DNA of 10,339 bases from the NCBI GenBank assembly GCA_030691775.1, contig JAUYDN010000246.1, forward strand, positions 1 through 10,339, in the 5' to 3' direction. The stretch's first letter is position 1. Each line of letters begins with the position of its first letter. Both the position numbers and the translations under genes were made by a program. This document shows positions 1-5,308 of this stretch, in pieces. Below the pieces are notes generated by a model. It searched no databases, was not told the origin of the DNA, and saw nothing but the letters and a program-made list of their open reading frames with translations. This DNA is from Dehalococcoidia bacterium (GTDB taxonomy: Bacteria; Chloroflexota; Dehalococcoidia; Dehalococcoidales; Fen-1064).

Positions 1-44
1 ACCGAGTATTTCTTGTGGGCGTCACATCCGATATAATATTTCAT
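1..44 (-). CDS. IS110-family transposase, N-terminal fragment cut by window edge
   Basis: Reading leftward from the ATG at 44 gives MKYYIGCDAHKKYS before the window ends. This matches the start of IS110/IS1111 transposases, where a Tyr-Ile-Gly-x-Asp-x-His-Lys-Lys stretch opens the RuvC-like DEDD catalytic domain and the Asp (residue 8) is the first catalytic acid. A strong Shine-Dalgarno AAGGAGG lies at 54-60 with a 9-nt spacer, which supports a real translation start. Known family members are usually 300-450 residues, so almost all of the gene lies outside the window and its integrity cannot be judged. These enzymes move circular intermediates without terminal inverted repeats, guided by a bridge RNA from the element's non-coding end. 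Only 14 codons are visible, so the family call rests on one motif plus the good start site. Confidence 0.72.
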   Translation of the reverse strand, partial: MKYYIGCDAHKKYS

Positions 45-100
45 GCTGCGGTGCCTCCTTCATCGTTTTCTGGCACCTCCATTGTAGGCGGTACCGCAGC
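45..100 (-). promoter_or_regulatory. Structured leader upstream of the IS110-type transposase
   Basis: On the minus strand an 8-bp arm GCTGCGGT (93-100) pairs perfectly with ACCGCAGC (45-52), which sits directly against the transposase ATG at 44. A second pair, GGTGCC (72-77) with GGCACC (50-55), uses some of the same bases, so the two stems compete. A 10-bp palindrome GCGGTACCGC (88-97) lies inside the outer 5' arm. The Shine-Dalgarno (54-60) is enclosed by the outer stem and touched by the inner one. This could be a translation-limiting hairpin or part of the structured non-coding end that encodes the bridge RNA in IS110-group elements. The pairings are seen directly; the function is inferred. 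Confidence 0.5.
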
Positions 101-107
101 GCTTTCA

Positions 108-113
108 TATAAT
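108..113 (+). promoter_or_regulatory. Candidate -10 element for the zinc-ribbon gene
   Basis: A perfect TATAAT lies at 108-113 on the plus strand, 57 nt before the zinc-ribbon ATG. No convincing -35 hexamer is found at 16-18 nt; TTGTAG at 82-87 is 20 nt away. The site falls within the possible insertion-sequence end, so it might also be chance in an AT-rich stretch. Confidence 0.3.
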
Positions 114-170
114 CAAAGACAAATGATTCATCATTATTTAATACGTCTGTAATAGAAAGATGGGACCGCT

Positions 171-332
171 ATGACTTCAATCCGAAATACGTCACTTCCC
201 ACCCTCAGTTGCTTACGATGCAGTCACTCCTGGGTACCACGCACGTCAGCAGGACCGGGTGTCTGCCCGCGGTGCAATAGCGCCTACTGGGACATCCCCC
301 GCCGCAAAATCAGGAGGAATAAGACGAAATAG
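171..332 (+). CDS. Small C4 zinc-ribbon protein (53 aa)
   Basis: The reading frame runs from ATG 171 to TAG 330-332. It carries two Cys pairs, CLRC (residues 14-17) and CPRC (32-35), each followed by aromatic and basic residues: SHSWVPR after the first pair and NSAYWDIPRR after the second. Cys-x2-Cys-x14-Cys-x2-Cys with HxWxPR and YWxxPRR is the typical layout of short zinc-ribbon proteins found in archaea and deep-branching bacteria, thought to bind one zinc ion. Their function is unknown; nucleic-acid or protein binding is usually suggested. The C-terminus is very basic (RRKIRRNKTK), which would suit nucleic-acid contact. An in-frame TAG at 153-155 rules out a longer N-terminus. The ribosome binding site is weak. 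It diverges from the IS110-type gene and converges on tRNA-Leu. Confidence 0.75.
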   Translation: MTSIRNTSLPTLSCLRCSHSWVPRTSAGPGVCPRCNSAYWDIPRRKIRRNKTK

Positions 333-335
333 GGC

Positions 336-370
336 TTTCAGCATTTAGCATTCAGCATTCAGCTATAAGC
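336..370. repeat. Five degenerate heptamers, ATTCAGC type
   Basis: Consecutive 7-mers read tttcagc, atttagc, attcagc, attcagc and tataagc. The two central units are identical, the two before differ from them by one base, and the last is more diverged. The array starts 3 nt after the zinc-ribbon stop codon. It is too short and unspaced to be a CRISPR. Similar AGC-type short repeats are common in intergenic regions and arise by slippage. Confidence 0.65.
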
Positions 371-425
371 TGTTTCTGGATGGTTTGGTTGGGTGGAGGG
401 GGTTCCTTATGCTACTTGATATTTG

Positions 426-449
426 GTGTTCCCGCCAAAGCGGGAACAC
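426..449. repeat. Perfect 10-bp hairpin with TTCCCGC/GCGGGAA arms
   Basis: GTGTTCCCGC (426-435) and GCGGGAACAC (440-449) are exact inverted repeats around a CAAA loop. The TTCCCGC core is shared with the repeat at 10324-10330 and, in inverted orientation, with the one near 5263-5269. This suggests membership of an interspersed palindromic repeat family. It lies in the spacer downstream of both the plus-strand zinc-ribbon gene and the minus-strand tRNA, so a bidirectional transcription-slowing role is possible. Confidence 0.6.
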
Positions 450-468
450 ATTTGATTATTGGTATTTT

Positions 469-509
469 GGGCGGGGGGAAAAGGGGCGGGGCAATATGGG
501 GAGGGGGGG
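469..509 (+). other. G-run cluster with G-quadruplex potential
   Basis: Six runs of three to seven G occur in 41 nt, at 469-471, 473-478, 483-486, 488-491, 498-501 and 503-509. Five of them are at least four G long with loops of 1-6 nt, which satisfies the usual G4 pattern on the plus strand. The last two runs are the complement of the tRNA acceptor and T-stem C-runs; the rest lie just past the tRNA 3' end. Confidence 0.6.
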
Positions 510-578
510 ACTTGAACCCCCACGCCTTGCGGCACAGGATCCTAAGTCCTGCCTGTCTGCCAGTTCCAGCACCCCCCC
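497..578 (-). tRNA. tRNA-Leu, anticodon UAG
   Basis: The minus strand folds as a class II tRNA of 82 nt. A GGGGGGG acceptor strand (578-572) pairs with CCTCCCC (504-498) with one G-U. The anticodon stem is CAGGA/TCCTG around loop CTTAGGA, giving anticodon TAG at 544-542. A long variable arm has the stem TGCC-GCAA-GGCG, and the T-arm is GGGGG-TTCAAGT-CCCCC. The discriminator base is A (497), as expected for leucine tRNAs. CCA is not encoded; the next bases are TAT. The UAG anticodon (usually with modified U34) reads CUA and other CUN codons. It is preceded by its own promoter and follows the alpha/beta hydrolase gene on the same strand. Confidence 0.96.
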
Positions 579-602
579 GTAACATCAAGCAGGCTGTTTT
601 CT

Positions 603-631
603 ACTATACCATTGCGGTCATCTTGTCTCAA
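603..631 (-). promoter_or_regulatory. Sigma70-type promoter of tRNA-Leu
   Basis: On the minus strand TTGAGA (631-626, 5 of 6 to consensus) is followed by a 17-nt spacer and TATAGT (608-603, 5 of 6), with an extended -10 TGG directly upstream. The predicted start is near 596, about 18 nt before the mature tRNA 5' end at 578. The -35 hexamer overlaps the stop codon (628-630) of the hydrolase gene, so promoter and coding sequence share bases. Confidence 0.8.
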
Positions 632-1557
632 CCCGCGTGAAAAACCGTTCGGAGAAATCTTTCAATCCGGCTGGCAACTAATGGATACAGCAACCAGATA
701 GTCGTGTGGCTCGCTGGCAACCACATCGTCTCGCAAGGAGCGCAGGCTCGCTGGAAGTCGCGCGCCGCCACCCGTGGAATAAGCTCGTCCCATAGCGCAT
801 TTATCATCAGCAGGCGCCGTCCTTTAAGACGACCCGCATAGGTGAGCGGGTCGATGAGAAAATACTGCCGTGATGGAGTCACATTCTCCCAACCCTGAAC
901 GGCTATTTCCTCGAGATACTGTTTGTATTTTACCTGGTACTCTTCATATTCCGCCGCGGAAACACGGTAACGCCTGCGGAAGGCGCTGAAACGGCTGAAC
1001 TGCTGGATTTTGGAGGAGTTCCCACCGCTGACGATGAACACCCCGGCATTGATACGCTCATCGATTCCCATCGCGATAGCACCAACAAAAGCCCCGAGGC
1101 TCAATCCGACGAGCGCAATCCGGCTGGCATCAATTTCTGTCACAATTTGCGCCCAGTCGAGTATCTTCCGTACATCGGTGACTGCCACCCGGTAGCCGGT
1201 GAACCATTCTTCCGGGGTAAAATTCGGGGCGCGCTCTTTCATCTCAGGTGGCAGTCGCCGCGAGTGAAACGGCAAATAGAGGACGAAAGCGTGGATGCCT
1301 TTCCGCGCCAGACCGCGCGCCAGCATTCGCATCGGGATGGTGCTGTGGTCGCCCCAACCGTGGACCAGAATTGCCAGCGGCGCTTTTCCAGCCCGGAGCG
1401 TCTGATAATAATCGCCATATGCCGTGTTGTTTTCATAGAGACTGCCAGGAATGGCGACGGGGAATGTGACAGTATACTGCCGCCAATAACTATTGCTATC
1501 GGTCAAACTGAGAGTAAATTGTGGAGGAGTGGACTTATATGCGAAAGGGTTAATCAT
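628..1557 (-). CDS. Alpha/beta hydrolase (putative serine esterase/peptidase-like)
   Basis: This 309-residue protein has the alpha/beta-hydrolase landmarks. An HGWGD oxyanion-hole strand lies at residues 66-70, the nucleophile elbow GLSLG at 151-155 (Ser153), a likely acid at Asp257 in WDELIP, and the catalytic His at 284 in ASHTT. No signal peptide or membrane segment is evident, so it is probably cytoplasmic. The substrate cannot be told from sequence; acyl esters or peptides are possible. The ATG at 1557 lies 4 nt after the rlmB stop (1562-1564), which points to translational coupling. A frame extending upstream to an ATG at 1620 would overlap rlmB by 59 nt and adds residues that do not look family-like, so the shorter start is preferred. 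Neither start has a clear Shine-Dalgarno. Confidence 0.85.
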   Translation of the reverse strand: MINPFAYKSTPPQFTLSLTDSNSYWRQYTVTFPVAIPGSLYENNTAYGDYYQTLRAGKAPLAILVHGWGDHSTIPMRMLARGLARKGIHAFVLYLPFHSRRLPPEMKERAPNFTPEEWFTGYRVAVTDVRKILDWAQIVTEIDASRIALVGLSLGAFVGAIAMGIDERINAGVFIVSGGNSSKIQQFSRFSAFRRRYRVSAAEYEEYQVKYKQYLEEIAVQGWENVTPSRQYFLIDPLTYAGRLKGRRLLMINALWDELIPRVAARDFQRACAPCETMWLPASHTTIWLLYPLVASRIERFLRTVFHAG

Positions 1558-1561
1558 GGAT

Positions 1562-2305
1562 TCAAGAACGGCGCTGTCGGAAAGCTTCGTACAGTACCAG
1601 GGCGGCCGCAACCGAAGCATTCAACGAGCCGATGTGCCCTTTCATCGGGATGCGCGCCAGAATATCGCACCGCTTCCGCACAAGCTCGGAGACGCCTTTA
1701 CCTTCACCGCCGATGACAATCGCCAGCGGCATCTTATAATCGACTTGAGCATACTCGCAGTCGCCGTGCATATCGATGCCGATAATCCACACGCCCGCCT
1801 TCTTCATATCTTCCAGGGTCTGGGCGATGTTAGCAACGCGGGCTACGGGAACATACTCAACGGCACCGGCGGAAACTCTGGCGACCGCAGGCGTCAATCC
1901 TACCGCCCGCCGCGTCCGTACCACGATACCGTGAACACCGGTGGCATCCGCCGTCCGGAGAATCGCACCCAGGTTTTGCGGGTCCTCGAGTCCATCGAGG
2001 ACACAAAAAAGGGCAGACTCGTTTTTCTTTTTGGGAATAGCCAACAACTTATCCAGGGAGATATAATCCTTTGCCGCCGTGAGGGCGATAACTCCCTGGT
2101 CGACACCGGCGCTGTATTTGCGGATTGCCTGGTCGTCGATATACTCAACCGGGATGCCTTGCTCGTGGCAGAGACGGATGATTTCGGCAATAATGCTGTG
2201 GCGCTGGATATTCCGGGAGAGAAGGATACGGTTGATGGGACGCCCGGCTCTGAGCGCTTCGGCGACCGGGTTTCTACCTGCGATGACATCGGTGAATTCT
2301 AGCAT
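1562..2305 (-). CDS. rlmB: 23S rRNA 2'-O-methyltransferase, RlmB/TrmH (SpoU) family
   Basis: This 247-residue SPOUT-class methyltransferase moves a methyl group from S-adenosylmethionine to a ribose 2'-OH. In RlmB the target is G2251 of 23S rRNA, in the P-loop of the peptidyl-transferase centre. The N-terminal substrate-binding domain begins with IAGRNPVAEAL (residues 8-18). The three SpoU motifs follow: motif 1 LEDPQNLGAILRTADA (106-121, with Asn111 and catalytic Arg117), motif 2 IVIGGEGKGVSE (196-207, Glu201) and motif 3 IPMKGHIGSLNASVAAA (219-235, Asn229). The length is normal. The start is ATG 2305, although a TTG sits just before it at 2308. There is no Shine-Dalgarno, and a TATAAT ends 8 nt before the ATG, suggesting a leaderless transcript. 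A related SpoU enzyme with another rRNA or tRNA target cannot be excluded. Confidence 0.92.
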   Translation of the reverse strand: MLEFTDVIAGRNPVAEALRAGRPINRILLSRNIQRHSIIAEIIRLCHEQGIPVEYIDDQAIRKYSAGVDQGVIALTAAKDYISLDKLLAIPKKKNESALFCVLDGLEDPQNLGAILRTADATGVHGIVVRTRRAVGLTPAVARVSAGAVEYVPVARVANIAQTLEDMKKAGVWIIGIDMHGDCEYAQVDYKMPLAIVIGGEGKGVSELVRKRCDILARIPMKGHIGSLNASVAAALVLYEAFRQRRS

Positions 2306-2313
2306 CAAGGGAT

Positions 2314-2322
2314 ATTATAACA
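2314..2322 (-). promoter_or_regulatory. Extended -10 promoter of rlmB (near-leaderless)
   Basis: On the minus strand TGT followed by TATAAT (2319-2314) forms a perfect extended -10. The hexamer ends 8 nt before the ATG at 2305, so a normal start point, about 7 nt downstream, would fall at or within a base or two of the start codon. No recognisable -35 is seen at 17 nt (CAGTCT). The site lies in the 49-nt gap between the PatB-type gene and rlmB. Confidence 0.65.
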
Positions 2323-2354
2323 GAATGAGAGCTACCAGACTGGAAATGAGGGAG

Positions 2355-3530
2355 TTAGCGTCTGGATTTAACCATCTCCTCAATCCGCCGCAGACCTTCC
2401 GCCAGTATCGAACGCGGGCAGGCAATGTTCATCCTCTCGAACCCGTTTTCCACGCACCCGAACAAAGTTCCCGCTTCCGTTGCTACTTTTGCTTCCTCAC
2501 GCACACACGTCCCCAGTCTTTCTGCCTCGATGCCGCAATTCCTCAAGTCAAGCCAGAGCAGGTATGTCCCCTGGGGCTGGATGAGCCTGGCGCCCGGTAT
2601 TCTCTCCGCAAGGAACTTCGTGACAAAGTCGACATTTCCCTGCAGGTAGTCCAGCAACTGCTCCAGCCACTCCTCGCCGTCGCGGTAAGCCGCTTCCGTG
2701 GCCGCAATCCCGAACATGTTGGGAGACGACATCCCGCAATTCCGCATCACCGCCGTAAATTGTTTCCTGAGTTCAGGGTTAGCGATGACGATATTGGACG
2801 TGTGAAGCCCGGGAAGATTGAAAGTCTTACTCGCGGCAGTGCATACAATCGACTTATCGATAAAATCATCTGATACAGTTGTGAAAGGCACATATTTATA
2901 GCCACGGTAAATAATATCGGAATGTATTTCATCCGAGACGACGAGTACGTTATGGCGCAGGCAGATATCGCCCAGGTCTTTCAGCTCTTCCCTTGTCCAT
3001 ACACGGCTGATGGGATTCTGCGGACTGCAGAGTATTATCATCTTCGTTTTCGGAGTGATTTTACGCTCAAGGTCGTCGAGGTCCATACGGTAGCTCGCTC
3101 CTTCCAGGCGCAAAGGGTTATCGAGTATTTCACAACCGTTGTCTTTGATAGCGACGGAAAAAGGATAATACACCGGCGTCTGGACAATCACCTGGTCGCC
3201 CGGCTGGGTAAATGCTTTTACGAGCAACCGCAGGGCAGGAACAACGCCCGTGGTCAACATTAGCCACTCTTTTTGAATCTGCCAACCGTGTCGTTTTTTC
3301 ATCCAGTCGATGACGGCTTCGTAGTATGAGGCAGGCACGCTGGTGTAGCCAAAAATGCCACAGTCCGCCGTCTTTTTAAGAGCTGTGACAACCGCCGGCG
3401 GCGACTTGAAATCCATATCCGCTACCCACATCGGCAGAATGTCTTTCACTTTGAACCGCTCTTCCACAGCATCCCATTTCACCGAGCAGGTGCCCCGCCG
3501 GTCGATAACGGTATCGAAATCGTACTTCAT
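2355..3530 (-). CDS. patB: PatB/MalY-type PLP-dependent C-S lyase / aminotransferase
   Basis: This is a 391-residue fold-type I pyridoxal-phosphate enzyme. It opens with the family signature DRRGTCSVKWD and then LPMWVADMDF (residues 32-41), where Trp and Asp-Met-Asp are typical of the MalY/PatB branch. Other landmarks are the Tyr-Tyr-Pro of TPVYYPF (118-124), SPQNPISRVW (169-178, Asn172), SDEIHSD (199-205, Asp200 to the PLP pyridine N), the Schiff-base Lys235 in TAASKTFNLPG, and the carboxylate-binding Arg373 in MNIACPR. Such enzymes cleave cystathionine or cysteine S-conjugates to a thiol, ammonia and pyruvate or 2-oxobutyrate; some act as aminotransferases. The protein is soluble and cytoplasmic. 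A GGGAG ribosome site (3538-3542) precedes ATG 3530 by 7 nt. The MFS exporter stop lies 32 nt upstream, consistent with an operon. Confidence 0.9.
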   Translation of the reverse strand: MKYDFDTVIDRRGTCSVKWDAVEERFKVKDILPMWVADMDFKSPPAVVTALKKTADCGIFGYTSVPASYYEAVIDWMKKRHGWQIQKEWLMLTTGVVPALRLLVKAFTQPGDQVIVQTPVYYPFSVAIKDNGCEILDNPLRLEGASYRMDLDDLERKITPKTKMIILCSPQNPISRVWTREELKDLGDICLRHNVLVVSDEIHSDIIYRGYKYVPFTTVSDDFIDKSIVCTAASKTFNLPGLHTSNIVIANPELRKQFTAVMRNCGMSSPNMFGIAATEAAYRDGEEWLEQLLDYLQGNVDFVTKFLAERIPGARLIQPQGTYLLWLDLRNCGIEAERLGTCVREEAKVATEAGTLFGCVENGFERMNIACPRSILAEGLRRIEEMVKSRR

Positions 3531-3562
3531 CTCCAGGCTCCCAAATGTAATTGTGACAACTT

Positions 3563-5020
3563 TCAGGTCTTCGTTACGTTTGTTTGTTTCTTTGAACTAA
3601 CATGGATATTCCCCCTGGCAAGCGATGCAAAGATAGCGCCCGCACACAGTACCGCGGAAACCAGGAAGGCAATCCGCACACTTTTTACAAGCGCCGGGTA
3701 ATATTCAGGTGTAATCTTCACCCGCCCGATAACAACAGAAAACACCGCCCAGACAATACCCATGCTCACCATCATGCCCAGCTGGCGCATCGTGGCTAGA
3801 GTCGCCGAAGCCACTCCATATTGTCGCCGCTCAACCGAGCTCATCACCGCATTGGTGTTGGGAGAAGAGAAGAGCGCGAAACCGAAACCGAGTAAAGCCA
3901 GGCAGATAATTATGTAAACAAGAGACGTGTTCTGAGTGATGAAGGCGAGTAGACCGATGCCCAGCGCGGTGAAAGCCATCCCGACCGAAGACAGGATGCG
4001 CGGTTCGATGCGGTCGGAGAGCCGTCCGAATAAAGGTGAGAAAACTGCCTGCATCACCGGGCTTGAGATGAGAACGAGACCTGCTTTCTCCGCGTCCAGG
4101 CCCCTGGCATATTGAAGGTACAGGCTCAAGAGAAACGAAACGGCAAATGTACCGCTGTAGTTCACCAGCGCGGCAAGGTTCGAGAAGGCAAAGCCACGGT
4201 TTTTTCGGAAAAGGTCGATGTTCATCACAGGATACGCGATGCGGGTCTCCCACCAGATGAAGAATATTGTCACAACAGTTCCCCCACCAATCAACCACAG
4301 CGCCCGGCTTTCCGGGAGGCGTGATACACCGTACATAATCAGTACCAGTGCCAGCGCATAGACCGCCGACCCGGTGAAATCGAACTTTTCTCTGGTGGCT
4401 TCAACCGGCTCCTTGTTGAGTTTCCACAACGCACCGATGGTAGACAGTAGACTCAAACCCGCGGTAATTGTGAAAATGCTTTCCCAGCCGGCATGTTTCG
4501 TGAGCCAGCCACCGAGCAACGGTCCCATAGAAAGTCCCAGATAAATTGCCGCAGTGTTGATACCCAGCACTCTACCGCGCTGTTCCGGCGGGAATACAGC
4601 CGTCAGGATAGCGATGGCAGTCGCGAATACAGCGGCGCCACCGACTCCCTGTATTGCCCGCGAAACAAGAAGCATTGCACCGGAGACTGAAAGCGCCGAA
4701 AGAAGCGACCCGAGCATGAAGACCACAGCACCCAGTATAAAAAGAGTCCTGCGCCCATACATATCAGCGAGCTTCCCGAAGGGCACCAGCAGGCAAGTCG
4801 AGGTAAGTATGTATGCGGTGGTGACCCAGCCCAGCGTGATGACGTCCATATTAAATTGCTGGCTGATGGCGGGGAGGGCTATTGTCACCGCGGAAGCCAT
4901 AAACGGGATGAGGAAGGTCGGGGTGGTGATGACGAGAAGAACGATGTTTCTATTGCCGGGATTTTCCGGGCTGGTTGCTTTCAAATCAGTAACTGGTTTT
5001 GCCAGCTTGATTGATTTCAT
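3563..5020 (-). CDS. MFS multidrug-type exporter, DHA2 (EmrB/QacA) family, about 14 TM
   Basis: This 485-residue hydrophobic protein is a proton-driven major-facilitator exporter. The polar N-tail (1-25) is followed by TM1, with PFMASAVTIALPAIS at 39-53 as in EmrB/QacA proteins. Motif A is GKLADMYGRR (82-91), motif B RAIQGVGGA (121-129) and motif C, the antiporter signature, GPLLGGWL (166-173). A second motif-A-like GRLSDRIEPR lies at 332-341. Hydrophobic segments and length fit 14 TM helices. Substrates in this family are hydrophobic drugs, dyes or metabolites and cannot be predicted here. Upstream of ATG 5020 there is only a weak AAAGAG-like ribosome site. The gene is first in a leftward set; a dyad over its likely -10 suggests a repressor. 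No regulator gene is next to it. Confidence 0.9.
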   Translation of the reverse strand: MKSIKLAKPVTDLKATSPENPGNRNIVLLVITTPTFLIPFMASAVTIALPAISQQFNMDVITLGWVTTAYILTSTCLLVPFGKLADMYGRRTLFILGAVVFMLGSLLSALSVSGAMLLVSRAIQGVGGAAVFATAIAILTAVFPPEQRGRVLGINTAAIYLGLSMGPLLGGWLTKHAGWESIFTITAGLSLLSTIGALWKLNKEPVEATREKFDFTGSAVYALALVLIMYGVSRLPESRALWLIGGGTVVTIFFIWWETRIAYPVMNIDLFRKNRGFAFSNLAALVNYSGTFAVSFLLSLYLQYARGLDAEKAGLVLISSPVMQAVFSPLFGRLSDRIEPRILSSVGMAFTALGIGLLAFITQNTSLVYIIICLALLGFGFALFSSPNTNAVMSSVERRQYGVASATLATMRQLGMMVSMGIVWAVFSVVIGRVKITPEYYPALVKSVRIAFLVSAVLCAGAIFASLARGNIHVSSKKQTNVTKT

Positions 5021-5052
5021 ATCAGTTTTTCTCTTTCTACCCGCAGGACGGC

Positions 5053-5073
5053 TGGTAAGGTACTATTTTACCA
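5053..5073 (-). promoter_or_regulatory. Candidate operator dyad overlapping MFS exporter -10
   Basis: TGGTAA (5053-5058) and TTACCA (5068-5073) are perfect inverted half-sites separated by 9 nt. On the minus strand the right half-site supplies TGG and the start of TAAAAT (5070-5065), an extended -10-like element 45 nt before the exporter ATG. A dimeric repressor such as a TetR- or MarR-type protein would fit, but none is encoded nearby. No good -35 is seen. Confidence 0.42.
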
Positions 5074-5128
5074 CTTTTACGCGGATTAAAGAGATTCATT
5101 GAAACGGCGTACCATAAGACTTCCGCGA

Positions 5129-5186
5129 AACTAAAGTAATTTAAGAAAATCCCCCTTAATCAGGGTTTCTGAAAATGGCTTTAGTT
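5129..5186. repeat. Nested inverted repeat, possible structured RNA or attenuator
   Basis: Outer arms AACTAAAG (5129-5136) and CTTTAGTT (5179-5186) are perfectly complementary. Inside, AGAAA (5144-5148) can pair with TTTCT (5166-5170), and CCCT (5153-5156) with AGGG (5162-5165). The three pairings are co-linear, so one imperfect long hairpin can form. It lies 109-166 nt upstream of the exporter ATG and far from the esterase start. Confidence 0.45.
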
Positions 5187-5232
5187 GAAACAGAGAGTTG
5201 TTCGGGTCTGGATACCAGCCGGAGTTTACCCC

Positions 5233-5274
5233 GTTCACGGTGAACCCGTACCACGATACGGGGCGGGAAAGACA
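5233..5274. repeat. Interspersed repeat with palindrome, shared with right window end
   Basis: The complement of 5254-5274 matches 10319-10339 at 19 of 21 positions. Its core TTCCCGCCCCGT is identical in both copies. Directly beside it, GTTCAC and GTGAAC (5233-5238 and 5240-5245) form a palindrome around one G. The right-hand copy is cut by the window end, so whether the palindrome is part of the unit cannot be seen. Confidence 0.6.
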
Positions 5275-5285
5275 TCCTCTTTGTC

Positions 5286-5308
5286 ATTGTCGGGCTTGAC
5301 CCGACAAT
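5286..5308. repeat. TTGTCATT-type hairpin repeat
   Basis: ATTGTCGGG (5286-5294) and CCCGACAAT (5300-5308) are perfect 9-bp arms around loop CTTGA. The flanking TTTGTCATT (5280-5288) and TCCAGG (5308-5313) match the general form of short palindromic interspersed repeats found between bacterial genes. TTTGTCATT recurs exactly at 10317-10325. Confidence 0.65.

Larger units (their letters stand above)
333..496. other. Gene-free spacer between the zinc-ribbon gene and tRNA-Leu
   Basis: No credible coding frame is seen here. The stretch contains a heptamer tandem repeat (336-370), a perfect 10-bp hairpin (426-449) and the start of a dense G-run cluster (469-509). The hairpin and the downstream T-containing sequence might slow or stop transcription converging from either side, but no clear terminator U-tract follows on either strand. 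Confidence 0.6.

Noticed and set aside
336..370. CRISPR array
   Set aside because: Units are 7 nt and contiguous with no spacers.
426..449. Intrinsic terminator for the tRNA or zinc-ribbon gene
   Set aside because: The stem is strong but no run of T follows on either strand, so it is listed as a repeat hairpin.
380..640. Plus-strand frame over the spacer and tRNA
   Set aside because: It crosses the tRNA-Leu in antisense and begins with a Gly-rich low-complexity stretch made by G runs.
1558..1620. Upstream start (ATG 1620) for the alpha/beta hydrolase
   Set aside because: It would overlap rlmB by 59 nt, has no ribosome site, and the extra 21 residues are encoded within the conserved motif-3 helix region of rlmB in another frame.
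1493..2302. Long plus-strand open frame (269 codons) opposite rlmB
   Set aside because: It is fully antisense to a well-supported methyltransferase gene, has no recognisable motifs and is low in hydrophobic-core patterns, so it is a shadow of codon bias.
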